Shown: positions 1 through 12,280 of the stretch, piece after piece | How positions within the stretch are numbered: the first letter of the stretch is position 1 | Layout: every line of letters starts with the position of its first letter | From: Phallus indusiatus | Taxonomy: Eukaryota > Basidiomycota > Agaricomycetes > Phallales > Phallaceae | Direction of reading: 5' to 3' | NCBI GenBank assembly: GCA_027605045.1 | Contig: JAQFWX010000009.1 | Span: forward strand, 930,001 to 994,000 | Length of the DNA: 64,000 bases | Program-made: the position numbers and the translations under genes | The notes under the pieces: generated by a model | The model's database searches: none | What the model was told of the DNA's origin: nothing | The model's input: only the letters and a program-made list of their open reading frames with translations

Positions 1-24
1 GTATATATATATATATATGTGTGT
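1..24. repeat. TA/TG dinucleotide microsatellite
   Basis: The window opens inside an alternating TA tract that turns into TG repeats. It is cut by the window edge, so its full length is unknown. Confidence 0.8.
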
Positions 25-1629
25 AGGAACTCGTAGTACTTGTATCTGTATATGAATCATGTACATAGTCCAATATATTTTAAAAAATGACGGTGTGGTT
101 GATAATTACGGCCCTAAATTTATTGTTGCTTTGAATAGCTTATAAAGATTCTAAACCTCCATTTTATAAAGTAAGATTTTTAGGTTTGCAATGCTAAATA
201 AACTGATTTCAATTTTTCCAAGTCAAATTCCAACAAATTACTTGTCATTGATATAATTTAACTAGTCTAGGAGAGGTTAGACCTTGTGCATAGACTATGA
301 TATATTCAATATAATTTCATAAAGACTATTCTCGAACTTGTGAATTTGAATCAAAAGAACAAAGAAGTTTTCAGGTTTATAAACCTGTACCATGTACATG
401 GCACACGCTACAAATCTCCTCCGGTTGGCTTGCTTCTGCGTAGAAGCTCTCTCATCAGCTTAATGAATGATTAAATGCTTTGGCATATTAGCATACGGTA
501 TCGTATAATTGAACTTCTCAACTCTTAACCAAATTCGGCTGCTAAATTTTGAGCTTCAATTCGAAGAAGGGGTCGGAGTCCAGCTCAGCTGTTAGAGCCT
601 GTTCCCTGCACCCAGCAGGGTTCTGCAGGACCATCCGGATGCAAAAATCTGGAGATGAATCTGACTTGCAATTTTTGAATTCCCGATGAAATTAGGGGGA
701 ACCAGTGCTCATTTTCAGTTGTACAATCTTTGCATTCGCGTTGAACGAAATTAAAAGAAATCCTCGTATTAGTTGTCAGTTTTATTCGTTCATCTCTTTA
801 TGAAAAAGATATGCTAATAAGGTTATAGACAATGTCTACCAATCTCATCGAGTTTACGAAGTATATCATCGTTCTTCACATGAAGATACATTGTTTTAAA
901 AAGTATCACTTCACAGCACGCGTATAGATCCCACGAATTTACCGGCTAATGTTACCGTTTATTATGTGGTGGCGTATGCTTCGATTGGGTCGAATACCAG
1001 GTCTTCGCAATGCCGTTTCCCTTTAGGCGTATCCATGTTATTATACGTTTTGGACTCCGGTTTGCCACCAAGATGTACTGCGGTAAATGAGCGTCGTTGA
1101 CGTCAAGGTTTGTTAAGCATAGAACATTATGAGATTTAAATGATTGATACAAAAAAGGTTAACATTTTAATTGGTTGTGTCTGCGTTCTGTTGAACGTTT
1201 TTTTTGTTGATGTAGGACCGCATGTAGTCTTTCAGTTGTTTCTTCGTATTTATCAAGTAGGTGTTGCTGTAGGTGTCGCTTATGGTGTTGTTTGCGATTA
1301 ACAATATAGGATTGTAGCTTTGAATTATGCCGTTGGGACTCGCCGTGTTTTCACCAGATGATTCTATGTATGAGTTATATATGCACTTAGTGTTTTGTTA
1401 TTTAATAGTAGAAACGAACTTACGTTCAACGCTTTCGGGCATTTTTGATAAATGATGATAAACTGAATGTGAGATTTTGCTTGCACAAATAGTGAATCGA
1501 CATATTTATAGTGTTTTTACGAAATACGTCATTATTCCCCTAAAAACCGGAAGCAGATGTTTACATCCTGGCCGTGTTTTATCGTTTATATTTTTCTTGG
1601 AAACTCCAGATTCGCAAACCCGCGTTATC
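25..1629. other. AT-rich stretch without a supported gene
   Basis: No reading frame here has convincing coding character. The only notable ORF (952-1152, minus) has no recognisable domain or splice partners. The 5' terminus of the Helitron that follows should lie in the right-hand part of this stretch. Helitron 5' ends carry only a TC signature after a host A, so I could not place it. Confidence 0.5.
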
Positions 1630-4600
1630 ATGGATAATCAAAAACAGGATTTATTTGGAGCTCTTAAAGGTCTTCCTATGAAATCTATTCGAAATATTTT
1701 GGAAGATTTATCAATTTCTATGACATGGGTATCTCTTCATTGTCGGGATAAGATGATGCAATGTATCATGGATAACCACAAAGAATCTATCCAAGATATT
1801 ATTGCCCGTGCGTTGGAATGTAAAGAGAATATTCAGCTTTCACGTTCAGTTCGCAGGAAGGAGATAAAAGATAACCGTCGTGAAGATTACCGCCGTCGTC
1901 TTCGCGAACTTAGGTCGGAAAAGTTAAACGGATGCAACAACATCGGTACTTTTCCAGATATTGTCTCCGAAAAGGATCAACTACATCGTTTGCGACAATT
2001 TCGGGAACATACGGACGATTTATACATCCAGCAAGTTGTTTGTTCTTCGTGTGCCGGTCGATTTGATCAAATCGAGACAACGGAACTGCCGCTCGATAAT
2101 ATTCCTAACAAAACGAAATTATATCCGATTAAACAACATCCTGCCCATACGTTGTACGAAGGAATGTTATTGCACAGCGAAACTGTAACGTCGTTGGAAG
2201 AAGGATCGGATCGTCTTCGTTTATGCCGAGATTGTTTATCTTCTTTACAAGAGGATTCCACTCCAAAATTTAGTCTTGCGAATAACTTATGGGTTGGGGA
2301 AGTTCCTTTACAACTATCGATATTGACGATTCCCGAGAGGTTGTTAATTTCGGTATATTACCCATGCGCTTTCATTGTTAAGTTGTATCCCAAAGCTCCA
2401 AATGCGAAACATTGGAAGAGCAACGATGTTAACTTTGGATTACGCGGGAATGTATCTACTTACAAGCTGGATACTTCCGGAATTTATGATATGGTTAAAG
2501 GAAATTTGATGCCTAGACCACCCGAAATCCTTGCTTCGCTTTTCAGTATTACCCTTATCGGACCTCAAGGGAAACCTGACAACGCTATTAGATCTTTATG
2601 CCAAGTTCGTCGTTCACGCGTTTTGGATGCTCTATTGTGGTTAAAAAGTAATAATCCGTTTTATTCGTCTATCGACATAGACTATGATATTCTGTCTCGT
2701 TTGCCTCCTGGCGATATACCGGAATCTATTTCTCATAACGTCAAACATGCAGTTTCGATATCGGATCCGGCTGAGAAAAGTGGCCGATTACGACCTGGTA
2801 CTGATTCTGATACTGATTCGGACGAAAACGTTGAAGGTGTATTTGTGCCTCCTTCGCATGATGCACGAGGGTCTGACGACGATGAAATTTCTACCGGTTT
2901 TGATGGTAATTTTCTCTTTTATCCTTTTACGATTGGAATTTAACCTTAAATCATTTATACAGAACCTACAGTTCTTGTTTTAGATGAAAGCGGTGTCGTC
3001 GAAGTCGATGGTTTCGACATAAACAGTTCTGACTTATTAGTCGAAGCTTTGAAAAACACGTTAAATAAGGGGAACGAAGTCGAACCACCTTATGCCATTT
3101 TACGAGGTAGAAATTTCGTAAATGAATATCCTAGACGAGACGAATCAGGCAACCTTACGGACGTATCTGATCTCGGCGTTAATCATTTACTGGGAGCGTT
3201 CCCTTATCTTTTTCCTTACGGTGTTGGTGGATTCGAAACCGATCGGCCCTTACCTGTTTCATATATTGAACATGCACGGTGGTCTCTTCGATATTATGAC
3301 GGTCGTTTTGCAAAAAACATTACTTTCTTGAGCTTAATATTTAACGTTATTCAAAAACGTCAGGTTTGTTTGGGGGCTGAGTTACAGGTGAACATATTCG
3401 ATTTTATTTCGTGAAAGGATGGGTGAAATTAATGTGATTTCAGATGAAAAGGAAAGATTACCATACATTCGAACGGTCTATAAATTCAATCACTCCTGCA
3501 ATTCTTCGTGATGCCGTAAAAGAAGAACGTGGCGGAAATCAACCTTCTAATCCTGCTGTTAGAACGTTAAAATCTTTCGTAAAAGCGACACGCAAACACG
3601 TCCCGGGTACGGATGAAAACCGTATCGCAAATCGTTCCAAGATTTATGGAATGACGTTACTTATGAACCCAGCCAACGTATGGATGACAATTACCGTCGA
3701 CGATATTAATGATCCGATTGTCCAAATTTATTCCGGTTCAAAGATCACTTTAGATCGGTTCTGTCCATCATTAGGTCCAGATTCTAAAGAACGGTTATGG
3801 AACAGTACACAAAATCCTTATGCAACCACCAAATTTTTCTACCGGATAATCAAACTAATTTTGGAAGATCTTTTGGGTATAACCGTTTCTCCTTCTGGTC
3901 GAATACATCGGGAGCGTGGAATTTTGGGACGTGTAGCGGGTTATACGGGAATGGTTGAAGCTCAATCTCGAGGTACACTGCACCTGCATCTATTATTATG
4001 GTTAGAAGGTTCGCTTTCATCAACGGAAATGTTGAAATCGCTATCAGATCCGGTTTATCGGCAAAACCTTGAAATTTTCATCCAACAAAATGTTAAATCT
4101 CATGTTGATGGCTTAGATGATGAGTATTTTGAGAAGGAGACAACTCTACAGAAGAAGCTTCATAAAGAACGCGCGTCTGCTTATTCGAGACCGATCGACC
4201 CTAGTGCCGATGATTTTGAAGATATTTCCCGGCCGCTTGAATTTAGCCTTGTCCGAACATTGCAAGTGCATCGATGTTCAAACGTTTCATGCTTAATCCA
4301 CGACAAATACGGTAGACTTCGGTGCAAACGAAGGGCGCCTTGGACACTTTCCCTGAAAGATATCGTCTACGAGTCAGGTTTATGGTATTCAAAACGCTCG
4401 TATGGTTTTTTAAACTCATGGAATCCTATAATTTTATTCGCAACACGTTCAAACAACGATATCAAAATTCTCACCAACGGTGCTGATTCGCGCCATATTA
4501 CTTTTTATACGACGAATTATGCAACAAAAGCGCAGTTTAAGTCTTATCAGGCTACGGCACTTTTGGCGGACAAGTTTGCATATATTAAACGTGGATCTCA

Positions 4601-7505
4601 AGATGATAGTGGTATTCGGCAGAAGAACAAAAAACTTCTTTCTCAATGTGCGCATACCCTTACTAGATGCCAAGAGCTTTCCAATCAGCAGATGGTGTCC
4701 TACATCATGGGTTTCGGCGATAGTCTCTTATCCCATCGTTTTGTTCCTATATATTTATCAGGAGCATTACATTGTCTAGAAAGAACGTTTCCTGAGTTTA
4801 GGAAGTATGTTAATGCGCTCGCTTGCTTCCGCAAATTATTCTGATTTATTGTTTCGTTCCAGTCGTGAATTCGTCTGCGATAATCCTAAAGATTCTCAAA
4901 CCGAAGTTGACAATGCCGTTGAAAGTGTGAGTTTATCTATACTAAACGCTCACACGTGTATATATTACGATTGCTTATTCAGGAATCCTTGTCATATCAT
5001 TTACAAATGACTGATGACGGTTTGCGTGTAAGGAATCAACTATCTGATTACACGTTCAGGGGCACGGATTTAGAAGATTTTTCGTTTTTGAACTTTCTCT
5101 TGGAGACTTATGAGCCACGTCATTTTGACTATAACACGGATACTTCTCGACACGAGCGGATACCTTATTCGGATGATTCTACCGTTCATCAGAATAGACA
5201 TCGCATTCTTCGACATCCTCACTGCGAAATGATGCCCGATTTCTTAGGGTCGTGGGTACCTAGAAACGACCGCAAAGAGACTTTCGAATTTTATTGTGCC
5301 ACGGTATTACTGCTGTTAAAACCTTGGAGGAAATTAACAGATTTACGATATGGATTCATTACATGGACACATGCTTTTGACGACTTTATATCACATGCTA
5401 CAGATCGGGAACGGAGGATTATAGACAACTTTCAATTTTACTACGAAACCTCTGACGCTGCGAAAAAAGTCGCTACAGATGAAATTAAGCATCGTCGTTT
5501 TTTAAACGAAGATACCTCATTTGACCTGGATCAACCCCCTTTGTCTCCTGAAATTAATTTCCCGGGTCATTCGCTCAATCGAAAACATATAACCTTCGAT
5601 GAATTAGCCGCTAATTGTGAAAACTCTGCAGAAGCTTCACACGGACAAGACGCTTTACGTATAGCTGACGACGCTGGGGTTTTTGATGAAGATTCCACTG
5701 ATTGGTCAACGAATTCGCAGGGTATATCTCATGCTTCAATGCAACTCATTAACCAAAATTTTTCTTGGCAACAATCCCTTAAAAATTACATCAAATCCAT
5801 TGATGGCGTCGACCGCGAAAACGCTCTCATCGTCCCAAGTACTGTTATACAATTAAATGACCTCTCCGGTATAACATCACATGTTCAGCCTTTCATTCAT
5901 CAGTCTCTATCAACGGAAACAATCGATGAAATTTTTCGCGTATTAACGGAGGGTCAATCTAGGGCATGTAAAATCATTTATCATCATTTGGACCAATATC
6001 TAGCAGGGACTCCACAAAATCCTCTTCGAATGCTAATATGCGGTTCTGGTGGTGTTGGCAAATCAACGGTCATTCGATCCGTTCAAAAACTGTTCGAATT
6101 ACGATCCGTTTCTGATAAACTTGCTACAACCGCTACGTCTGGTGTCGCGGCAAGTAACATTGATGGTAATACGGTTCATTGGTGGGCCGGTCTTTCTATC
6201 AAGATTCCCCAAACTTCAAATTTCACGGAAAAGTCTTCTGAATCTATTAAACAACGCCGACATAATAACATCGCAAATTGTCGATATTTGATCCTTGACG
6301 AAGTATCCATGCTTTCTCAGGAAACATTAGGCCTGTTAGCTACAGTCGTTTCTGGTTTCAGTGGCGACGATAATCCAGACGATCCATTTGGAGGTAAATT
6401 AAGTATAATTTTGATAGGCGATTTCCATCAATTTCCTCCTACGGCACATCCAGATTTGGCGCTTTTTAAACCTCCCGGGAATTCCTTATGGTCTCGGATC
6501 GGTCACCGTTGTTTTCAATTATTCAAAACCGTGGTGTTGCTTACCGAGCAAAAACGAGTTGTGGATCCAACATGGGGATCCATTCTTGAACGACTGCGAA
6601 TCGGAAGATGTACTCCTGATGACATTTCGGAGATTAACAAACTTTCTTTCAGCCCAATGAATTGTGTTCCACCTGATTTTTCTTCTGAACCTTGGAATAA
6701 TTCTATTCTCGTCACACCAAGGCACGCTGTTCGAAGACGTTGGAACTTGGCTGCTATCAAAAAATTCTCCCGCTTGAACTCTAAAGTTATTCTCGTCGCT
6801 GATGCACGACATACTTTTGGTAACGGGACTCCCATCGACCCCATATCGAATAAAGACGTGCTGACTGCTATTGCTATTGACGACAAACGTTTAGGAAAAG
6901 TGCTACCGAGAAAAGTCCACTTAGCTGTCGGTCTGCGTATTCTATTAACATTCAACATTCGCGTGTCAGCAGATCTGGCCAATGGTACTTCTGGTGTTAT
7001 AACGAATATATTCTTAGACCCTCGAGAGCCGGCTATTCCTTCTGGAGTCGTTTTTCACAAACTCATTTACCTCCCGAAATTGATTTATTTCAAACCCGAT
7101 CGTTCCAGTTTCCCGCCCTTACCAAATTTACCTCGCGGGATTTTGCCTATTGAACCATCATCTTCCAAGTTCAGCGTTTCCTTAACTACAGGAGGTAAAA
7201 TTTCTATTCAACGAACGCAATATCCGTTAGAACCAGCTTATAGTTTCACGGATTACAAGGCGCAAGGTTCTACTATCGCGCCAGTCATACTTGATTTAAG
7301 ATCTCCTCCGACGTCTAAATTAAACCAATTCAACCTCTATGTTGCTATGTCGAGAGGGGTTAGTAGGGACCTCACCCGACTTTTGACATCATTGGATCGC
7401 AAATTGTTCGACACCCCTCCAGATTATGACCTGGTGTTATTCGATGACGAACTTGCAAAACGGGATAACGACACAAGAAAAATATATTCCTTTCTAAATA
7501 GTTAG
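1630..7505 (+). CDS. Helitron Rep-helicase (HUH endonuclease plus PIF1-like helicase)
   Basis: This is the replication and transposition protein of a rolling-circle transposon. Five exons join in frame: 1630-2905, 2963-3387, 3444-4804, 4863-4926 and 4983-7505. They give about 1,882 residues without a stop. The N-terminal part has Cys pairs (CSSC, CRDC) and a DUF6570-like block. Around residue 746 the sequence GTLHLHLLLW is the HUH metal site of the Helitron_like_N Rep domain, and downstream FYTTNYATK carries the expected catalytic tyrosines. The PIF1-like helicase begins near residue 1390 with Walker A GSGGVGKS, Walker B LILDEVS, GDFHQFPP and the C-terminal AMSRG motif. I chose the ATG at 1630 because it is the first in-frame Met; the frame is open upstream to 1477. 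All key motifs are present, so the protein could be functional. Splice sites are inferred. Confidence 0.88.
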
Positions 7506-7526
7506 ATCTCCTTCATCATATCCTTT

Positions 7527-8363
7527 CTAAATATTAATGTTCTTTGTTACATAACCTAATACTTTTAAACCTTCGTAAACTGCGTGATAATTGCACGTGA
7601 GATCTGACTGAACACGATTGACCGTAAATTGCACATCCACGATGGCATTTTGTAAGATACCCGGTATTTGTTTATACGAAATTTCTCCGTTCGCTTCGTC
7701 CCGACCGAGATACTCGGTGAAATCATAACATTCTTCAATTTCTGCATTGTAATATGATTCTAGACAATCATCCATCTGATCGCATTGTCTACTCATCTGT
7801 TCGAATAATTGTTATGCGTCTTAATGAGCTTATACCGGTTTTGATTTGCTTACGTGTTTAGGAATCCAAAATTGTCTGATTAGCTTGATACCCTCAATAT
7901 TATGACGTACATCATACTTGAATAGATGGCTCATATCCGATAAATTCTTTTCTTCTTTACAATGAAACCGCAATTTTTCGATACATGATTGAAATAACGT
8001 TTCACTGGATGGTGAATGGAAACATGGTCGGATGACGAATTCTAATCGCTCATTGCATGCTATAGCGTCATTCCACCCATCCCATCGTGAAAAGAGATTA
8101 CTCTTTAACCTTATTCCTTATTGTTAGCCCAACTGAAATTTTTTTTTAGTATCGCTCACGCACCCTTCCGCTCTTATTTCTCCAATAACGGAGAATAGCG
8201 CCGGGCGCTTATCACATGTGTACTTCAAAAGTTGTCCTCCTCCTTCTTTTGTATCACGATTCATCCATTCCAAATCCATCGAATTAGATGGTGTCACCAT
8301 CTTCTTTACTATACGTGGTGGCGAGAGATGGTTAATCCGTATTATTTTTTTTGCCGCTTTCAA
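7527..8363 (-). CDS. Helitron-associated protein of unknown function
   Basis: I do not recognise this protein. Three exons read from right to left: 8363-8164, 8109-7854 and 7796-7527. The introns (8110-8163 and 7797-7853) have GT-AG ends that keep one frame, which argues for a real gene. The first Met could instead be further inside exon 1, at MVTPSNS. The product is about 240 residues, rich in acidic and aromatic residues, with several Cys but no clear zinc-finger spacing and no membrane segment. It converges on the Rep-helicase gene, with only 21 bp between the two stops. Its place inside the Helitron suggests an accessory or captured gene. Confidence 0.55.
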
Positions 8364-8464
8364 ATCCCGCCATACCTCCTAAACCGCCTTATAAAATGTG
8401 CACACCTGCTACCCCTTTATTCCCGCCACCTTCGCCCATTGATCCATTTCACTGCGTGCTTACC

Positions 8465-9542
8465 ATGTCAAATCGTAAATCTAAGGGAAATATCGGTAAA
8501 TTATATTATTTTTATGTGATTTTTTTTTGACCGCTGTCACTTGATATCAGGCGATGACAACACAGCTTCTTCCTCTACATTAGACGGCACTCCATCTTCT
8601 CATATAAATAACAATCCTCAGATTGATTCTACGCCGACGCAATCGTCCGGTACCCAATCTGATATTGTCAATAAATACTTGCCGTTCATAGGAAATTTAT
8701 TGAACGATCAGTTGGAAGTTTCTTCTAACATTGACAAGAAAGTATATCGTTGGGCATCTGGTCAGAAAAAAGACAATTTTGGAGAGATTCTTGTGGATCG
8801 TCTCAAAAATCGAACAGTTGTCTTCAGCTTGGTAGGCCAGGTGTTACCTGACGCGTAAGATTTTCTTTTTTAGTTTTTCTCTCAATGATTTATCCAAACC
8901 TTACAGCATGGACTTAAACGTCGTCCCCGGATGGAATCCTGATACACCGGAAAACTTTCGCCACGCGAAATATAGATTCTGTGTTGGACCGTTATTATCC
9001 TCCCAGACTTTAACGTCCCATTTCAATCTCGTTGCATCTTTTCTACAAAGATTCGTCGAAAATAAATCATCTCCTAAGTATAAATACACGAATTCTTTGT
9101 TTCTCGTGGAAGATTCCACGTCAATCTTCGGTATCAAATTTGGCTTAAGGTTTTTCTCTTTCCAAGAAGTTCGTCTGTCTAAATTCATTACTATATACAA
9201 ATTCTCATCATAATTCAGTCTAAAGACGTCGGTTTCATTACGGACACTCGTAAGTAGATCTGGTCGATATCTATTATTATAATTCTGATACTACGTTAAA
9301 CAGAAACTGGTTATCCGTGGACATCAGATGACGCTAAACGCCACTATGACGACAACCTGCGCAACTATTACGTTCCTATTCCGTTTCCTGCAGTCAATAA
9401 AGACGGTATTAACATATCACCTTCTTCTGTTGCTGAAGTGATGGAGAATGCCGTCGTTTGCGTGTCTTTTAAACTGCATTTTTTCAACATCAAAAACAAT
9501 ATTGTTTTCAACGCCGACGTTGAGTCTGTAAAAGTCCTTTAA
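8465..9542 (+). CDS. Helitron-associated protein of unknown function, possible OB-fold
   Basis: The start is the ATG at 8465. Exon 1 (8465-8495), exon 2 (8551-8854) and exon 3 (from 8907) join in frame. The last exon begins at 9304 and ends at the TAA 9540-9542. The junction near 9131-9225 is not resolved with certainty. The product is about 290 residues. A Ser/Thr/Asn-rich leader is followed by a folded middle (NKYLPFIGNLL) and a C-terminal stretch of alternating hydrophobic residues (SFKLHFFNI) that could form beta strands. Some Helitrons of other lineages carry RPA-like ssDNA-binding proteins, so an OB-fold role is a speculative reading. I find no motif that proves it. Confidence 0.55.
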
Positions 9543-9862
9543 TTAATTTCACTTTCGAATGTCGGTTTGTCTCTCTGTTTCTCAGTATGTCTCAGTAACT
9601 TGCTTAATCATTAACTATCTGTAGTGAGTTCTGTATCTAATCTTTCTGTATGTTTTTGCATGTAATCCGTCTATATGTATATAAATATTGAGCTGTAATA
9701 CACGCAAGACTAGCTCAATTCTTATAGTTTGACCCCTTTTACGGGTATTTAGTTAAATCGTGACCCCTATCCTCTAAATGCATACATATTTATCGCGTCC
9801 CAAATATTCACTTCGTGTCTCTACCTCATTTTTATCGTGTCATTCTATCGTCTTTTAACACG

Positions 9863-10833
9863 ATGTCTTCGGATTCCCTCTCTAACTTATGGATTCACGA
9901 ACCAGACGTTGTTTCACACATACTTGATTATCTATCCTTAGGAGAAATCTCATCGTTTGGCCGTCTCAATCGATTTTGTCGACAGGCTCAGAAATTATAC
10001 TTCAAGAGATATTTAAACTCACCTACGTTATTTCAATTACAGTTTTCATCAGAAGAAAGTCGAGAATTTCACTCCTTACAACATCAACTCGATTTCGTGA
10101 TATTTTATGATTTCCCGTTTTGCCCTAATCTCGTTCCTAATCTATCACCTTCTTTCCATATGCGTATAATCATCAACCCCTTTCATTTTAATACGCTCCT
10201 TTCGTGGCTACAAAACGTAGGTTATACGATCACCTACACCAATGCCACCGCGAATTCTTGGCAAACGTCTCTTCCTCAAACAACCCATTGGTTCATTCTC
10301 TCAAAGCACGTAGGCAACTTTATCACACGCATTAATGTGTTTCCAAATCAAACCGTACTTCCTTATATATTCAACGCATCGGCGAGTATGTTACAAATTT
10401 CTTTTGCATTAAATAAGAATTTTATCTTACGTTCATAGGTGTTTCAACTAACTTCATCACATCCCGTCATATGATCTCGCTCTATCCTAAACTTACTTTT
10501 TTGGATAAAATCTCTTTCGTCCATTCAAACTCGTTCGGCGGTAACATTTTCCACCAAATGGAGACCGTTCGCCTACTTACTTATGAAGGTTTCGATTTTA
10601 CGGACTCCAATCCACCTTTTCGAACCTTCGAAAATCTCCGTGTTATCGGTGACAGATATTGTCTAGTACTTCCTCGTTCAGACGTAACAGATCCAGATCG
10701 CCCTCATATTTCTTTACACCCTCTCGGTCACCTTACTGACGATCTTTATCAAACTAGTTGGTTTATGATTTTTTCTTGCGTTTCCAATGTTAGATACATG
10801 CGTCTACAAATTGAACCTGACTTCGACCCTTGA
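9863..10833 (+). CDS. F-box-like protein, first of a tandem pair
   Basis: Two exons (9863-10385 and 10439-10833) give about 305 residues. Near the N-terminus, VVSHILDYLSLGEISSFGRL has the hydrophobic spacing of an F-box, the motif that binds Skp1 in SCF ubiquitin ligases. The rest is a fungal-type variable region without LRR or WD repeats that I can see. The phase-1 intron has a GTATGT donor and sits at the same place as in the next gene. Both genes also share the WIHEP/LWKFEP start and the ISLYPK block after the intron. The ATG at 9863 is preferred over the upstream in-frame start because it matches the paralogue. It lies inside the inferred Helitron. Confidence 0.7.
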
Positions 10834-10951
10834 CTATCCTCTTTTGTAGGCGTTTAATACAATTTCGGTTATTATATTCATACGTGCCCCCTATATATGC
10901 CATTATAAAAATCTTCACCATCGTCCCCTATACTTATCCTTCGCTCTCATA

Positions 10952-11869
10952 ATGACGGACATCATCTTTCAATTGTGGAAATTCGAACCTTATTTATGTT
11001 TCGAAATACTCCAACATCTACCTTTATGTCAAGTCACTCGCCTTAAAGCAGTCAATCAGACTTACAATGCAATGATACGCGAATATTTCTCTTACTATCT
11101 CACTACTTCTCGCATCTTCCATCATTATTTCACGCCGTCCCAATCTCTAGATTTTCATCGAATCCAGTACTTATGGAATTTCGTAATTCTTTACGATTAT
11201 CCATTCTGGCTCAACTGTAACCCTTATCATTCTCACTTGTTCGGAATGAAAATCATTGTCAACGGAATTTGCTTTAACGCTTTAAACACTTGGTTATCCA
11301 CCGTCGGTTTTACTATCTCTTGGACTGACTCAATTATCAATCATCGTCTTTTCCAACCTGCATCAGGGGACTGCTTTATTTTCAATAAAATAGGACAAGA
11401 GTTTCCTCGTCTTGTGGTTTTCGCGGACTCAAATTTTTTTTCTTACGTAACGGAATCTCCCTTCAGTACGTTTCGGAATAGGGATAGGTTAATCTTCGAC
11501 GTTAAACTCATTTAACAATTTTTAGGTACAATGATGAATTTCCTAACTTGGGATAAAATCATTTCTCTTTATCCTAAAGAATCCTTCCTCAATAATATTG
11601 CTTACTTAAACGTTTCAGACCATGCTCCTTTAATATTCGATTATTATCCGTTTATTGACATTATCGCTGAAATCGGTTTTACCATTAAACATACTACTCA
11701 CGCTGAACCGAGTCGTTCAATCAGGAGCCTTGCTGATTCAATTACTTTCATTTTACATCGCCCGAACTCCAATACATTGTCTCACGAATCTGGAAATTTG
11801 TTTAAACATTCTTGGAGGGAATTTCGATGGTGTTGCAAGAATATTGGTTTTATACGGCTATCAACATAA
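10952..11869 (+). CDS. F-box-like protein, second of a tandem pair
   Basis: Exons 10952-11465 and 11526-11869 give about 285 residues. The N-terminus (YLCFEILQHLPLCQVTRLKAV) has F-box spacing. A conserved LWNFVILYDYPFW block corresponds to LDFVIFYDFPFC of the upstream gene. The intron is phase 1 with a GTACGT donor, at the homologous position. The two genes stand head to tail, 118 bp apart, and have clearly diverged, so the duplication is not recent. The stop is only about 80 bp before the proposed Helitron 3' end, so this is the last cargo gene. The substrate is unknown. Confidence 0.7.
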
Positions 11870-11952
11870 AAAGATTATACTTTCTAAAATATTCTTTTGT
11901 ATGTTCCCTCATTCGTGTATCAACTATGTTTGTCACTCCGGTGCAGGGATTT

Positions 11953-11972
11953 GCCGCTCCATGCGGCGCTAG
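11953..11972 (+). other. Helitron 3' terminal hairpin and CTAG end
   Basis: A five-base-pair GC stem (GCCGC, loop TCCAT, GCGGC) is followed by G and CTAG, then T at 11973. This is the expected layout of a Helitron 3' end (hairpin, CTRR, host T). The stem is short, so a chance match is possible. Confidence 0.65.
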
Positions 11973-12280
11973 TTACCAGTGCCAGGGCTCGGGACCGACT
12001 CGTACTCTCTCACGATGATCGATTGAGTTTCAATTCGAAAAAGCGGCTTGGTACGAACTGTACTAGTGTACAATTTTAGCGAGTCTTTTGGTCTCTTTGT
12101 ATACTCATACATATGCCCCATTCCAACTCTCGATCGAATGGAGTTCTTTCAATTTGAACGCCCAACCTTCGATTCCGAGGATATAAGGATCTGTAATGTA
12201 CATAACAAACACCACAAACCCTCCTCTTAGCTGTGTTCTTTTCTACCCCAGGAGGTTTTGCTACCGCTTGTTATTTGACA

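Larger units (their letters stand above)
1630..11972 (+). mobile_element. Autonomous Helitron (5' end not located) with companion and cargo genes
   Basis: The interval holds an open Rep-helicase gene, two genes of unknown function and two F-box-like paralogues. It ends in a structure that fits a Helitron 3' terminus: a GCCGC/GCGGC hairpin at 11953-11967, one spacer base, CTAG at 11969-11972, and a T at 11973 on the host side. Helitrons insert between A and T and end in CTRR after a short hairpin. The coordinate 1630 is only the start of the Rep gene; the real 5' end is further left. That the genes between 7.5 and 11.9 kb belong to the element is an inference from this terminus and from the similar AT-rich codon use across the block. 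A chance hairpin is the main alternative. Confidence 0.7.

Noticed and set aside
553..577. Similarity of TTGAGCTTCAATTCGAAGAA to a stretch at about 12026-12049
   Set aside because: Too short to call a duplication or a Helitron boundary without further copies.
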